Assembly (NCBI RefSeq): GCF_029624655.1
Contig: NZ_JARRSA010000002.1
Span: 143,865 to 207,864 of the forward strand
Origin: Roseicyclus salinarum
Lineage (GTDB): Bacteria; Pseudomonadota; Alphaproteobacteria; Rhodobacterales; Rhodobacteraceae
DNA length: 64,000 nt
Reading direction: 5' to 3'
Position numbers and translations under genes: made by a program. Each line of letters starts with the position of its first letter. Within the stretch, counting starts at the first letter, position 1. Below, in pieces: positions 9,725 to 19,708 of the stretch. Under the pieces are notes generated by a model. The model had not been told where the DNA came from, did no database searches, and worked only from the letters and a program-made list of their open reading frames with translations.

Positions 9725-10828
9725 TCAGCCGGCGGAAATCCCTCCCGTGCGCAGGCGGTCCGGCCGCAGCGCCGCGACGATGCCGGGCGGCAGCTCGGGC
9801 CGCCTGCCCGCCACGAGGTCGGCCACAAGCCGGCTCGCCGCGGGCGCGGTCTGGAAGCCGTATCCGCCCTGTCCCGCCACCCAGACGAAATCCTCGCGCC
9901 CCGGCTCGGGCCCCAGGACGAGGCAGCGGTCGGGCGCGAAGGTCCGCAAGCCCGCCCAGCTGCCTGTCACGCGCGTCACCTCCTCGGTCACGAAGGGCTG
10001 GTAGCGCGCGATGCCCTCCGCCAGCACCATGTCGTCGCTGAACGCGTCGTGCGGCTCGGGGACGGGATCCTCCTCGGCGGGCGACACGAGCCATGCGCCC
10101 GCGTCCGGCTTGGCATACCAGCTCTCGCCCGCACCGAGGAGCGTGGGCCAGCCCGACACGTCGTGGCCGCCCGGCGCCGGCATCCTCGCCACGGACCTCC
10201 GCAGCGGCGTCAGGCCGAGTGGCGCGATGCCTGCCATGGCCGCGATGCGGTCGGCCCAGGCGCCTGCGGCGTTCACGAGGACCCGTCCCTCGTGAGGGGT
10301 ATCTCCACAGGTGACCCGCCATCTCCCGCCCTCGCGCGCGATCGCCTCCACCCGCGCGCCGGTCAGCACGGTGCCGCCCGCGCCGCGCACGGTGCGCGCG
10401 AAATGCTGCACCAGCCGATCGGTGTCGATGTCGAGCGCGTCCTCGTGCCATGCCGCGCGCGTGATGTGGCTCGGATCGAGGATCGGCACCCGCGCCACCG
10501 CCTCCGCCACCGGCAAGGGCGTCAGCTCCATGTCCCGGATGTCGGCCTCCGCCAGCGCCTCCTGTCCCGGCCCGCCCAGCAGGATCAGCCCGCGCGGCGA
10601 CAGGACGCCGCCATCCAGCGTCTCGTGATCCGGCCGCGAGGCGCGGTTCAGCGCCACCGTGGCGGGATGCCCATAGGTCTGCTCGTAAAGCGCCGCGGAA
10701 CGCCCCGAGGCGTGGTAAGCCAGCGCCTCCTCGGCCTCCAGCACGAGAACCGAACCCAGCCCGGACAGTCGGGCGGCCGCCGACGTTCCGGCGATGCCGC
10801 CGCCGATGACGATGAAATCGTGGACCAT
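9725..10828 (-). CDS. FAD-dependent oxidoreductase of the DadA/D-amino-acid dehydrogenase family
   Basis: The 367-residue protein has the FAD-binding motif FIVIGGGIAGTSAAARL at its N-terminus and the DAO fold throughout, ending with GQGGYGFQTAPA, the second FAD-contact motif near the C-terminus. Family members oxidise D-amino acids, glycine or related amines; resemblance is to the broad-range D-arginine-dehydrogenase-like group, but substrate is uncertain. I chose the ATG at 10828, directly before the FAD motif; an open frame runs upstream into the GC-rich repeat. It is minus strand and ends about 80 bases before the start of the secreted-protein gene. Confidence 0.83.
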   Translation of the reverse strand: MVHDFIVIGGGIAGTSAAARLSGLGSVLVLEAEEALAYHASGRSAALYEQTYGHPATVALNRASRPDHETLDGGVLSPRGLILLGGPGQEALAEADIRDMELTPLPVAEAVARVPILDPSHITRAAWHEDALDIDTDRLVQHFARTVRGAGGTVLTGARVEAIAREGGRWRVTCGDTPHEGRVLVNAAGAWADRIAAMAGIAPLGLTPLRRSVARMPAPGGHDVSGWPTLLGAGESWYAKPDAGAWLVSPAEEDPVPEPHDAFSDDMVLAEGIARYQPFVTEEVTRVTGSWAGLRTFAPDRCLVLGPEPGREDFVWVAGQGGYGFQTAPAASRLVADLVAGRRPELPPGIVAALRPDRLRTGGISAG

Positions 10829-10924
10829 GCCCCGGAATGGCACGGCTCCGGTAGCGCGGCAAGGGGCGGCCCCGCACCCTGGGCATCGCCGCCTCGGCAT
10901 CCTTCACCCTTGCAAAAAAACTCC

Positions 10925-10963
10925 GGGGGAGGGCCGCAGGCCCCGGGGGCAGCGCCCCCGTCC
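10925..10963. repeat. GC-rich palindromic intergenic repeat, copy 1
   Basis: This 39-base element, preceded by an A-run, reads as two nested inverted repeats (GGGCC..GGCCC and GGGGGC..GCCCCC). A near-identical element lies at 28412-28454, differing by a few bases that mostly keep the pairing. The compensated pairing suggests it works as RNA structure (a terminator or mRNA stabiliser) or spreads as a repeat family. Confidence 0.75.
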
Positions 10964-10998
10964 GTGCCGCGCCCCGGCGCGGCGCGACCCTGGATGAC

Positions 10999-11027
10999 GA
11001 AAGGGCCTGCGTCTCGCAGGCCCTTTC
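10999..11027 (-). terminator. Intrinsic terminator of the xdh-BMP operon
   Basis: GAAAGGGCCTGCG and its exact reverse complement flank a three-base loop, a 13-bp perfect hairpin 31 bases after the stop codon of the BMP gene. The minus-strand T-run is weak, as is common in high-GC alphaproteobacteria. Confidence 0.75.
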
Positions 11028-11057
11028 ACCTTCATGCCCGTCTTCGGACCCTCGGGG

Positions 11058-12140
11058 TCAGTTCGGGATGTCGCCCGTGAGCCCCTCGACGTAGAAATCC
11101 ATGCCGAGCAGCGTGCCGTCGTCGGCCACTTCGCCCTCGCCCAGCCAGGCCGTGCCGTCCTGCCGGTTGATCGGCCCGGTGAACGGGTGGTACTCGCCCG
11201 ATGCGATCGACGCCTGCAGCGCCTGAGCCGAGGCGCGGACCTCTTCGGGGATCGCGTCGGTCATCTCGCCGATCACGACCATGCCATCGTCGATGCCTTC
11301 CCAGACGTCCGACTGCTCCCAGGTGCCGTCCATCGCCTCGCCGACGCGGCGGATGTAGTAGGGCGCCCAGTTGTCGATGATCGAGGCCACGCGGGGACGC
11401 GGGGCGAACTGGATCATGTCCGAGGCCTGCCCGAACGAGATGATGCCCGCCTCCTGCGCGACGGTCTGCGGCGCGGTCGAATCGGTGTGCTGCATGATCA
11501 CGTCCGCGCCCGCGTCGATCAGCGCCTGCGCGGCGTCCGCCTCGACGGCCGGGTCGAACCAGGTGTAGGCCCAGACCACGCGGAACTCGACGTCCGGGTT
11601 CACTTCCTTGGCGTGAAGGTAGGCCGAGTTGATGCCGCGGATGACCTCCGGGATCGGGTAGGACCCGATGTAGCCGACGATGTTGGATTCCGTCATGTGG
11701 CCCGCGATGTGGCCGATCACGGCGCGGCCCTCGTAGAAGCGGGCCGAGTAGGTCGAGACGTTCGGCGTGTCCCGGCGGTAGCCGGTGGCGTGCTCGAAGT
11801 AGACGTCCGGGAACTGCGCCGCGACGGCGTTCGTGGCGTCCATGAAGCCGAAGGACGTCGTGAAGATCATGTCGGCGCCGCCGAGGATCATCTGGGTGAT
11901 CGACCGCTCGGCGTCGGCGCCTTCCGGCACGTTCTCGAGGAACACGGTCTCGACCGCGTCGCCATAGGCCTCCTCGACCGCGAGGCGGGCCTGGTCGTGC
12001 TCGTAGGTCCAGCCGTAGTCGCCGGGCGAGCCGACGTAGATGAAGCCGACCTTGAAGGGGTCGTCCTGAGCCACGGCCGGGCTCATGGCGAGGCCCGCGA
12101 CGGCAAGCGCCGAGGCGATGATCCTTCTGGGTGATGTCAT
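11058..12140 (-). CDS. BMP-family ABC transporter substrate-binding protein (nucleoside/purine)
   Basis: The 360-residue periplasmic protein has a signal peptide ending SPAVAQ, then the Bmp/Med fold with KVGFIYVGSPGDYGWTYEHD and ITQMILGGADMIFTTSFGFMD. BMP (PnrA-like) proteins bind nucleosides or purines and pass them to a BPD_transp_2-type ABC permease, and those permeases are encoded just upstream. With xdhABC in the same operon, a purine such as xanthine or hypoxanthine, or a nucleoside, is the likely ligand. Its ATG overlaps the stop of the K+ channel gene (ATGA). It is the last gene of the operon, unusual because binding-protein genes normally come first. Confidence 0.92.
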   Translation of the reverse strand: MTSPRRIIASALAVAGLAMSPAVAQDDPFKVGFIYVGSPGDYGWTYEHDQARLAVEEAYGDAVETVFLENVPEGADAERSITQMILGGADMIFTTSFGFMDATNAVAAQFPDVYFEHATGYRRDTPNVSTYSARFYEGRAVIGHIAGHMTESNIVGYIGSYPIPEVIRGINSAYLHAKEVNPDVEFRVVWAYTWFDPAVEADAAQALIDAGADVIMQHTDSTAPQTVAQEAGIISFGQASDMIQFAPRPRVASIIDNWAPYYIRRVGEAMDGTWEQSDVWEGIDDGMVVIGEMTDAIPEEVRASAQALQASIASGEYHPFTGPINRQDGTAWLGEGEVADDGTLLGMDFYVEGLTGDIPN

Positions 12141-12916
12141 TGTCTTCTGTCCTCCGTGTTGGGGTCTCTGGGGTGGTTTTCCGGGGTGCCGCCGTCAGGC
12201 GGCCGGGGCGTGTCCGCCCCCCGTCCGCCCTGCATGAGGGCGGACGTGATCAGGCCGGCGGGCACGGCGATGACGCCGAAACCCACCAGGAGCACGAGGC
12301 CGGTGAACATCCGCCCGCCCGTGGTGACGGGGTAGACGTCGCCGTAGCCCACGGTGGTCAGCGTCGCCAGCGCCCACCACAGGCTCGCGGGGATCGAGGC
12401 GAAGGCCTCGGGTTGGGCGACATGCTCGAAGTGGTAGATGCCGACCGCTGCGAGATACAGGATGACGATCGCGATCATCAGGAAGATCACGAACTCCGCC
12501 CAGACCTGCTGGAAGGCGCGGGCGATCCGGTCGAGCGCCCGGTTCGCCTTGAACAGCTTCATGAGCCGCAACAGGCGCACCAGCCGCATCGCCCTGATCG
12601 TCGCGAGATCGGGAAACAGGAACAGGATCGCCGGGACCACCGCGATGAAGTCGACGATCCCCCAGAAGCTGAGCGCGTAGGACAGCGGCCTCGGCGCGCA
12701 GGCGAGCCTGAGCGCGTATTCCACCGCGAAGACCGCGATGATTGCCATCTCGACGATCCGAAGCGCCCTGTGCGCGGCCGGCGGCAGGGCGGGCATCGTC
12801 TCGACCGCGATCACGATGGCCGAGGTCACGATCAGGGCGTAGATGCACAGCGCCACACCCCGCCCGACCCGCGGGTGGGTGCCATCGAGAATGTCGATGA
12901 TCTCGGTCCGTCGCAT
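12137..12916 (-). CDS. Voltage-gated-type potassium channel
   Basis: The 259-residue protein has six predicted transmembrane segments. The fourth is arginine-rich (MRLVRLLRLMKLFKANR, residues 110-126), as in voltage sensors, and the pore loop carries the potassium filter TVGYGD at 188-193. The protein should form a tetrameric K+ channel in the inner membrane. It starts eight bases after the second permease gene and its stop overlaps the start of the BMP gene (ATGA), so it is cotranscribed with the purine import genes. No cytosolic RCK domain is present; the C-terminal 35 residues are polar and proline-rich. The ATG at 12916 is the first in-frame start that does not enter the permease gene. 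Confidence 0.92.
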   Translation of the reverse strand: MRRTEIIDILDGTHPRVGRGVALCIYALIVTSAIVIAVETMPALPPAAHRALRIVEMAIIAVFAVEYALRLACAPRPLSYALSFWGIVDFIAVVPAILFLFPDLATIRAMRLVRLLRLMKLFKANRALDRIARAFQQVWAEFVIFLMIAIVILYLAAVGIYHFEHVAQPEAFASIPASLWWALATLTTVGYGDVYPVTTGGRMFTGLVLLVGFGVIAVPAGLITSALMQGGRGADTPRPPDGGTPENHPRDPNTEDRRQ

Positions 12917-12924
12917 GGTTTCCC

Positions 12925-13848
12925 CTAGCCGCTGGCATGGAACACCTTGCCGAGCGCGGCCGGTGCGTTCAACGCGGCGCGTGTGCGGTCCGAGGAAATC
13001 AGCACCAGGACGACGATCGTCACGAGGTAGGGCGAAGCGTCGAGGAGCGCGACCGGAACGCCCACCTCGGCGGCCTGCAGGCGCAGCTGCAACGCCGAGA
13101 TCCCGCCGAAAAGGTAGGCCCCGAACAGCACGCGCCACGGCTTCCACGACGCGAAGACCACGAGCGCGAGCGCGATCCACCCCGCGCCCGCCGTCATGCC
13201 CTCGATCCAGTTCTGCACCCGCGCGACCGACAGGAAGGCCCCCGCGAGCCCCGCGCAGGCGCCGCCGAAGAGGATCGCCATTACGCGGATGCGGACCACC
13301 TTGTAGCCAAGCGCGTGGGCGGCGTCGTGGCTTTCGCCCACCGCGCGCAGGATCAGGCCCGTGCGCGTGTGCCGCAGCACGAACCACACCGCCCCCACGA
13401 GCAGGACGGAGACGTAGATCATCGGCGAATGGCCGAACAGGATCGGACCCGCGACGGGGATCGCCTGCATCGCCGGGGGGAACAGGTCTGCCGAAACGGG
13501 CACCTGCTGGCCCGAATATCCCACGCCCAGCAGCGCCGCGAGCCCGAGCCCGAACAGCGTCAGTGCCAGTCCCGTCGCCACCTGGTTCGACAGCAGCACC
13601 TGCGTGAGGAAGGCGAAGACCGCCGAGAGGATCATGCCGCCCGCCATTCCGGCGAGGAAGGCGAGGGCCACGGACCCGGTCTCGACGGCGGTCATGAAGC
13701 CCGTGACCGCGCCGATGATCATCATCCCCTCGACGCCGAGGTTCAGGACGCCCGCCCTCTCGACGACGAGCTCTCCGATCGCGGCCAGCAGGACCGGCGT
13801 GGAGGCGATGATCAGCGCGACCACAAGCGTGACGGGATCGATCATCAT
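12925..13848 (-). CDS. ABC nucleoside/purine importer permease (BPD_transp_2), second subunit
   Basis: This 307-residue inner membrane permease has the family motif GELVVERAGVLNLGVEGMM near the N-terminus and about ten hydrophobic segments. It pairs with the permease encoded immediately upstream, as NupP/NupQ do in other bacteria. Two consecutive ATG codons exist; the first overlaps the stop codon of the partner gene (ATGATGA). The next gene, a K+ channel, starts eight bases after its stop. Confidence 0.9.
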   Translation of the reverse strand: MMIDPVTLVVALIIASTPVLLAAIGELVVERAGVLNLGVEGMMIIGAVTGFMTAVETGSVALAFLAGMAGGMILSAVFAFLTQVLLSNQVATGLALTLFGLGLAALLGVGYSGQQVPVSADLFPPAMQAIPVAGPILFGHSPMIYVSVLLVGAVWFVLRHTRTGLILRAVGESHDAAHALGYKVVRIRVMAILFGGACAGLAGAFLSVARVQNWIEGMTAGAGWIALALVVFASWKPWRVLFGAYLFGGISALQLRLQAAEVGVPVALLDASPYLVTIVVLVLISSDRTRAALNAPAALGKVFHASG

Positions 13849-14930
13849 GCGGCGGCCTCGCGCCTGGTGCGGATGCGGTAGTTCGACAGCACGTCGAGCG
13901 CGAGCAGGAAGAACAGAAGCATCCCCTGGAAGGCCTGGATCGCCGGGGCGGGCACGCCCAGCATCAGCTGCGCAAGCTCTCCGCCGATATAGGTCAGCGC
14001 CATCAGGAGCCCCGCAAAGAGGATGCCGACGGGATGCAGGCGGCCGAGGAACGCCACGATGATCGCGGTGAACCCGTAGCCCACGTTGAAGTCGATGGAG
14101 ATCTGGCCGGCGGGCCCCGATACCTCGAAAAGGCCGGCCGCACCCGCCAGGGCCCCCGAGACCCCGAGACACAGAAGCACGAGCCGTCCGGGGTTCACGC
14201 CCGCGAAGCGCGCCGCGCGCGGCGCCTGCCCCGCGAGGCGGATCTGGTAGCCAAGGACGTGGCGGTTCAGGAGAACGTAGGCGGCGATGACGGCGACGAA
14301 GGCCAGAAGCACGCCCCAATGCATGCCCGTCCCCGCGATCAGCTCGGGATTGTCGGTGCCGGGATGCCGCGCGAGGTTGCGGCTTCCGGGAAAGCCCATC
14401 GCGTCGGGGTTCCTCAACCAATTGGTCGCGGCGGAGGCGAGGATCGCCTCGGCGACGTAGACCAGCAGCAACGACACGAGGATCTCGTTGGTGCGGAAGC
14501 GTGTCTTCAGGATCCCCGGGATCATCGCCCAGGCCCACCCGCCCAAGACCCCCGCGACCACCATGCCCGGATAGATCAGCGGGCTTTCGGACGGATAGAA
14601 CGCAAGCCCGAACGCCGCCCCGCAGATCGCGCCGATGATGTACTGCCCCTCGGCGCCGATGTTCCAGATCCCCGCCCTGAACCCGAGGCTGAGGCCGATG
14701 GCGATCAGGATCAGCGGCCCGGCCTTCACCAGAAGCTGCGGGCGGGAATAGCCGGCGAACTGTTCCGAAAAGAGCGGGTCCCAGAAGATGATGCGGATGG
14801 CCGCGAAAGGATCCTTGCCCAGAAGCGAAAACATGACGCCGCCCGCGATCATGGTCATGATCACCGCCACGACCGGCGTCGCCGCGCCCCAGAAGCGGGA
14901 CGGGCTGGGGCGTTTCTCCAGCCGGATCAA
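13845..14930 (-). CDS. ABC nucleoside/purine importer permease (BPD_transp_2), first subunit
   Basis: The 361-residue inner membrane protein has the conserved segment GFRAGIWNIGAEGQYIIGAI of BMP-type permeases and roughly ten membrane helices. It would form the channel with the second permease and be driven by the preceding ATPase. Its TTG start overlaps the stop of the ATPase gene (TTGA), and its stop overlaps the ATG of the second permease. The start is supported by the tight overlap, which fits translational coupling. Confidence 0.9.
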   Translation of the reverse strand: MIRLEKRPSPSRFWGAATPVVAVIMTMIAGGVMFSLLGKDPFAAIRIIFWDPLFSEQFAGYSRPQLLVKAGPLILIAIGLSLGFRAGIWNIGAEGQYIIGAICGAAFGLAFYPSESPLIYPGMVVAGVLGGWAWAMIPGILKTRFRTNEILVSLLLVYVAEAILASAATNWLRNPDAMGFPGSRNLARHPGTDNPELIAGTGMHWGVLLAFVAVIAAYVLLNRHVLGYQIRLAGQAPRAARFAGVNPGRLVLLCLGVSGALAGAAGLFEVSGPAGQISIDFNVGYGFTAIIVAFLGRLHPVGILFAGLLMALTYIGGELAQLMLGVPAPAIQAFQGMLLFFLLALDVLSNYRIRTRREAAA

Positions 14931-16480
14931 GGCACCGCCTCCGCAAGCCTGCCCGTCGCCGCGCCGTCCCCGGCGAGGTCGTGCATGTCGTGGGCGCCGC
15001 CCAGCATCAGGCCGACCTCCTCCATCGACAGGCCGCGCGCGGGCCGCGGCGCCGAGAGCCGCCCCTCGTTCAGCGCGCAGAAACGGTCGGAGATTTCCAG
15101 AAGCTCGTCGAGGTCCTGGCTGATGACGATGACCGCGGCCCCGTCCGAAGCGAGGTCCAGAAGCGCCTGCCGGATCGCCGCGGCCGCCGAGGCGTCAACG
15201 CCCCATGTCGGCTGGTTGACCACCAGCACGTCGGGCGCCTGCAGGATCTCGCGGCCGATGACGAATTTCTGCAGGTTGCCGCCCGACAGGGCGCGCGCGG
15301 CCACTCCGGCCCCTGGCGTGCGCACGTCGAAGCGCGCGATGATCTCCTCGGCGAAGGCGCGCGCCTTGCCCCAGCCGACGAAGCCCGACCGGTCGAGGCC
15401 GCGTCGCGCGCGTCCGGTCAGGACGGCGTTTTCGGTCAGGCTCATGTCGGGGGCGGCGGCATGGCCGAGGCGTTCCTCGGGCGCGCACAGAAGGCCCGCG
15501 CGGCGCCGCGCCTCCGGCCCGGTCGCGCCGATGGCCTGGCCGCGAAGCTCGATCATGCCGGGCGCCACGGGCCGCTCGCCCGACAGCGCCGCCAGCAGTT
15601 CGTCCTGCCCGTTGCCCGCCACGCCGCCGATGCCCAGCACCTCGCCCGCCCGCACCTCGAGGCCGACATGCCGCAGCGGCGTGCCGAAGGGCGAGGCGGG
15701 CTCCAGCGACAGGCCCGAGACATGCAGCAGGACTTCGCCCGGTGCGGTGGCCGCGCGCGCCGGTGTCGACAGCGACTTGCCCACCATCAGTTCCGCCATC
15801 CCCGCCGCCGAGACCTCGGCCGGGACGCAGCTTCCCACGACCTTTCCCAGCCGCAGGATCGTGGCCGCGTCGCAAAGCGTGCGGATCTCCTCGAGCTTGT
15901 GGGAGATATACAGGATCGCGGTCCCCTCGGACGACAGCTTGCGCAGCGTGTGGAACAGGATCTCGACCTCCTGCGGGGTCAGGACCGAGGTCGGCTCGTC
16001 CATGATCAGGAGCTTGGGGTCCTGCAGAAGGCAGCGGATGATCTCCACCCTCTGCCGCTCGCCCGCGCTCAGGTCGCCCACCATCCGCCCGGGGTCGAGC
16101 GGCAGGCCGTAGGCGCGGCTGACCTCGTGGATGCGGCGTGAAAGGTCACGCGGCTTCGGCGGGCTCTCCATGCCGAGCGCGATGTTCTCGGCCACGCTCA
16201 GCGCCTCGAACAGCGAAAAGTGCTGGAACACCATCGCCACGCCCGAGGCGCGCGCCGCCCGCGGCTCGGCCGGTGCATAGGGCGCGCCGTTCAGCGTCAT
16301 CGTTCCGCTGTCAGGCCGCACGAGGCCGTAGATCATCTTGACCAGCGTGGACTTGCCCGCGCCGTTCTCGCCGAGAAGCGCATGGACCTCGCCCGGCGCG
16401 ATCCCGAAAGACACGTCGTCGTTGGCCACGACACCGGGATAGGCCTTGGTCAGCCCCCTGATCTCGAGGAGTGCCGTCAC
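14927..16480 (-). CDS. ABC nucleoside/purine importer ATPase with two nucleotide-binding domains
   Basis: The 517-residue cytosolic ATPase has two ABC cassettes in tandem, as in sugar and BMP importers. The first has GENGAGKST, signature LSAGERQR and Walker B LLIMDEPTSVL. The second is weaker, with GGVAGNGQDE in place of a consensus P-loop and signature LSGGNLQK, then Walker B VLVVNQPTWG with Asn-Gln replacing Asp-Glu; that asymmetry is usual in this family. I chose the GTG at 16480, directly before ALLEIRGLTK; an ATG at 16537 would overlap xdhC by 41 bases. It follows xdhC by 16 bases and overlaps the first permease start. Confidence 0.92.
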   Translation of the reverse strand: MTALLEIRGLTKAYPGVVANDDVSFGIAPGEVHALLGENGAGKSTLVKMIYGLVRPDSGTMTLNGAPYAPAEPRAARASGVAMVFQHFSLFEALSVAENIALGMESPPKPRDLSRRIHEVSRAYGLPLDPGRMVGDLSAGERQRVEIIRCLLQDPKLLIMDEPTSVLTPQEVEILFHTLRKLSSEGTAILYISHKLEEIRTLCDAATILRLGKVVGSCVPAEVSAAGMAELMVGKSLSTPARAATAPGEVLLHVSGLSLEPASPFGTPLRHVGLEVRAGEVLGIGGVAGNGQDELLAALSGERPVAPGMIELRGQAIGATGPEARRRAGLLCAPEERLGHAAAPDMSLTENAVLTGRARRGLDRSGFVGWGKARAFAEEIIARFDVRTPGAGVAARALSGGNLQKFVIGREILQAPDVLVVNQPTWGVDASAAAAIRQALLDLASDGAAVIVISQDLDELLEISDRFCALNEGRLSAPRPARGLSMEEVGLMLGGAHDMHDLAGDGAATGRLAEAVP

Positions 16481-16496
16481 GTGCCCGCGCTTCCCT

Positions 16497-17273
16497 TCAT
16501 GCTTCCCCGTGGCCCGCTTCGCGCGCCGAATCCCCATCTGCCGCTTCCTTGGGCATATGCTCTTTCAGTAGCCGCGCGGCGACCCCGACGGCAATGGCCT
16601 GCGGGTGCTTGCCAAGGCTCGGGTCGCCGATCGGGCAGTCGATGCGCGAAATTTCAGCAATCCCGTGGCCCATCGCCGCCAGCCGCGAACGGAACCGCGC
16701 CCATTTGGTCGCCGACCCGATCAGGCCGCACCCCGCGAAGCCGTGCCCGAGGGCCGCGTCGCAAAGCGCGAGATCGATGTCGTGGGAATAGGTGAGGATC
16801 AGGTGATGCGCGTCCCGCGGGGCGTGCTGCATCAGCCTCGGTGGATCGGCCGCGACAAGGCGCGTGACCGCGTCGGGGACCTGCGGCGGAAAACGGTCCT
16901 CCGCCGTGTCGATCCATGTGATCGCAACCCCGGGCAGCGGCGCGAGCACCCCGACCAGCGCGCGCCCCACATGGCCCGCGCCCCAGACCCAGAGCGGCGC
17001 GCCCTGGGACCTCTTCAGCCCCTCGGCCGCCTCGAAGCGCAGCTCGACCGCCCCGCCGCAGCATTGCCCGAGGCCGGGCCCGAGCGAGATCCGCCGCTCG
17101 GCCCGCGCGACGCCCTCCGCCAGCATCCGCCGCGCCTGCGCCATCGCCTCCCATTCCAGAGCGCCGCCGCCGATGGTGCCCCGCGCGCCCTCCGCGGTCA
17201 CGAACATCTGCGCGCCCGCCTCGCGCGGGGCCGAGCCGCGGGTCGCGACGACCGTGACGCGGATGCCCGTCAT
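16497..17273 (-). CDS. xdhC: Xanthine dehydrogenase accessory protein XdhC
   Basis: The 258-residue protein has the XdhC N-terminal motif VVATRGSAPREAGAQM and GTIGGGALEW, a CCGG motif in GLGQCCGGAVELRF, and a C-terminal Rossmann domain (WVWGAGHVGRALV). XdhC binds molybdenum cofactor, supports its sulfuration and inserts it into XdhB. The ATG overlaps the xdhB stop (ATGA). Cysteines of the CCGG motif, needed for cofactor binding in Rhodobacter XdhC, are present. The gene is followed 16 bases later by the transporter ATPase. Confidence 0.93.
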   Translation of the reverse strand: MTGIRVTVVATRGSAPREAGAQMFVTAEGARGTIGGGALEWEAMAQARRMLAEGVARAERRISLGPGLGQCCGGAVELRFEAAEGLKRSQGAPLWVWGAGHVGRALVGVLAPLPGVAITWIDTAEDRFPPQVPDAVTRLVAADPPRLMQHAPRDAHHLILTYSHDIDLALCDAALGHGFAGCGLIGSATKWARFRSRLAAMGHGIAEISRIDCPIGDPSLGKHPQAIAVGVAARLLKEHMPKEAADGDSAREAGHGEA

Positions 17274-19708
17274 CGCCCGCCGCGCGCCCGGTTCACCGCC
17301 GCCAGCACGGCCTCCGGCGTCGCCGGCGCGCGCAGGTCGGGGAAATGCGGCCCGCAGGCGGCGCAGGCCTGCCCCAGCGCCGAGAACACGCTGATCCCGA
17401 GCATGAACGGAGGCTCGCCCACGGCCTTCGAGCGATAGATCGTCTCTTCCCGGTTCTCGCCGTCCCAGAGTTGCACGTCGAATTCCCGCGGACGGTCCGA
17501 ACACGCCGGGATCTTGTAGGTCGACGGCGCATGGGTCCGCAGCAGCCCGGCGTCGTCCCAGACGAGCTCCTCCATGGTCAGCCATCCGGCGCCCTGCACG
17601 AAGCCGCCCTCGATCTGCCCGATGTCGAGCGCCGGGTTCAGCGACGCGCCGCAATCGTGCACGATGTCGGTTCGCAGGATGCGGTTCTCGCCCGTCAGCG
17701 TGTCGATCGCCACCTCCGAGCAGGCGACGCCGTAGGCGAAGTAGAAGAACGGCCGCCCGCGCCCCGCGATCCGGTCCCATTCGATCTTCGGCGTGCGGTA
17801 GAACCCCGTCGCGCTCAGCGAGACGCGCGCCATGTAGGTCTTCGTGACCGCCTCCTCGAAGCTCATCGCGGCGCCGTTCGCCCGCACCATGCCGTGCTCG
17901 AAGACGACCGACGCGGGCTCGGCCTGCAGCTCGGGCGCCACGACGGCCGCGATGCGCGCGCGGATCTCGTCGCAGGCGGCCTTGACCGCCATGCCGTTCA
18001 GGTCGCTCCCCGAGGACGCTGCGGTGGCCGAGGTGTTCGGCACCTTGCCGGTGTCCGTCGCGGTGATCTTCACACGCTCCGGCGCGACCCCGAAACGGTC
18101 CGCCGCCACTTGCGCGACCTTCCGGAACAGGCCCTGTCCCATCTCGGTGCCGCCGTGGTTCATGTGGATCGAGCCGTCCTGGTAGACATGCACCAGCGCG
18201 CCCGCCTGGTTGAGATGCGTCAGCGTGAAGGAGATGCCGAACTTCACCGGCGTCACCGCGATCCCCCGCTTCAGGATCTCGCTGCCGGCGTTCCACTCCG
18301 CGATGCGCGCCTTGCGCTCGGAGACGCGCGCCCCGGCCTCCAGCCGTTCGGTCATCGCGTGCAGGATGAAATCCTCCACCTCCATTCCGTAGGGCGTCGT
18401 GTTCCCGGCGGCGTCGTGCGGCGCGGGCGAATGCGCCGCGCCGAAGCGCGACGCACCCCCCGATCCCGTCGCGACCCTGACCGAGCCGCGCCCGGCAAGG
18501 TCGGCGGTCTCCAGCACCCCGCCCTTCATCTTTCCCGAAATACGCGTCTCGCCGCCCGCCACGGGCGCCTCGGCATAATAGTTGCGCCGCCGCACCTCGA
18601 GCGGATCGAGACCCAGCGCGTGGGCCACGTGGTCCATGACGCGCTCGATGCCCACCATCCCCTGCGGTCCGCCGAAGCCGCGGAAGGCCGTCGCGCTCTG
18701 GGTGTTGGTCCTCAGCCGATGCGACGTGATCCGCGCGTGCGGCAGCAGGTAGGCGTTGTCGGCATGCAGCATCGCGCGGTCCGCTACCGGCAGGCTCAGG
18801 TCCATCGACCAGCCGCAGCGGATCATCTGCGTGAAGTCCACGCCGAGGATCCGCCCGTCCTCCTGCACGCCGACGCGGTAGGCGATGCGCGCGTCGTGGC
18901 GCTTGCCCGTCACCACGAAGTCGTCGTCGCGGTCGTAGCGCATCTTGGCGGGCCTGCCGGTCCGCGCCGCCACCACGGCGCAGGCGATGGCGAGGTGGTT
19001 GCCCTGGCTCTCCTTGCCGCCGAAGCCGCCGCCCATGCGCCGGACCTCGACACGGACCGCATGCATCGGACGCGCGATCGCGTCGGCGACCTTGTGCTGG
19101 ATCTCGGTCGGGTGCTGCGAGGAGGAATGGACGATCATGTCGCCGTCTTCCTGCGGCATCGCCAGCGCCGACTGCCCCTCGAGGTAGAAATGCTCCTGAC
19201 CGCCGATCTCGATGCTGCCCTCGATCACGCGCGGCGCGTGCGCGAGCGCGGCCTCCACGTCGCCCTTGGCGTAGATCCGTGGGCCGTCCTCGAAGATCGA
19301 CCCCGCCGCCAGCGCCTCGTCGATGCTCAGGATCGGCGTCTCCGCCTCGATCCCGGCCACGGCGAGCGCGGCCGCCTTCCGGGCCAGCAGGTGGCTTTCG
19401 GCGGCGACCAGGAACAGCGGCTGGCCCGCGTAGTGGATCGCGCCGTCGCTCAGGAGCGGCTCGTCATGGGCCGAGGGCGAGCAGTCGGGGATGGTCTCGA
19501 AATCCTCGCCCGACAGCACCATGACGACGCCGGGCGACGCGCGCACCGCCGCGAGGTCGAGCCGCTCCAGCCGCCCCTTCGCCACCGTCGATACGCCGAA
19601 GGCGAGGTGCAGGCAGTCCGGCGGCACGGGGATGTCGTCGACGTAGCGGGCGGCGCCGGTGACGTGCAGCGGGGCCGCATCGTGCGGCAGCGGCTTGCGG
19701 ACGCTCAC
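17270..19708 (-). CDS. xdhB: Xanthine dehydrogenase molybdopterin-binding subunit XdhB
   Basis: The 812-residue catalytic subunit hydroxylates hypoxanthine and xanthine to urate. Key active-site segments are present: [16 protein letters not shown] with the substrate arginine, GGTEMGQGL with the cofactor glutamine, and [10 protein letters not shown] with the catalytic glutamate. The GTG start overlaps the xdhA stop (GTGA). It is longer than I expect for Rhodobacter XdhB (about 777 residues, from memory). The extra length appears to lie around residues 383-431, between [11 protein letters not shown] and NTTPYGME, a glycine/serine-rich stretch. Part of its DNA resembles an intergenic repeat seen elsewhere in the window. 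Confidence 0.95.
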   Translation of the reverse strand: MSVRKPLPHDAAPLHVTGAARYVDDIPVPPDCLHLAFGVSTVAKGRLERLDLAAVRASPGVVMVLSGEDFETIPDCSPSAHDEPLLSDGAIHYAGQPLFLVAAESHLLARKAAALAVAGIEAETPILSIDEALAAGSIFEDGPRIYAKGDVEAALAHAPRVIEGSIEIGGQEHFYLEGQSALAMPQEDGDMIVHSSSQHPTEIQHKVADAIARPMHAVRVEVRRMGGGFGGKESQGNHLAIACAVVAARTGRPAKMRYDRDDDFVVTGKRHDARIAYRVGVQEDGRILGVDFTQMIRCGWSMDLSLPVADRAMLHADNAYLLPHARITSHRLRTNTQSATAFRGFGGPQGMVGIERVMDHVAHALGLDPLEVRRRNYYAEAPVAGGETRISGKMKGGVLETADLAGRGSVRVATGSGGASRFGAAHSPAPHDAAGNTTPYGMEVEDFILHAMTERLEAGARVSERKARIAEWNAGSEILKRGIAVTPVKFGISFTLTHLNQAGALVHVYQDGSIHMNHGGTEMGQGLFRKVAQVAADRFGVAPERVKITATDTGKVPNTSATAASSGSDLNGMAVKAACDEIRARIAAVVAPELQAEPASVVFEHGMVRANGAAMSFEEAVTKTYMARVSLSATGFYRTPKIEWDRIAGRGRPFFYFAYGVACSEVAIDTLTGENRILRTDIVHDCGASLNPALDIGQIEGGFVQGAGWLTMEELVWDDAGLLRTHAPSTYKIPACSDRPREFDVQLWDGENREETIYRSKAVGEPPFMLGISVFSALGQACAACGPHFPDLRAPATPEAVLAAVNRARGGR

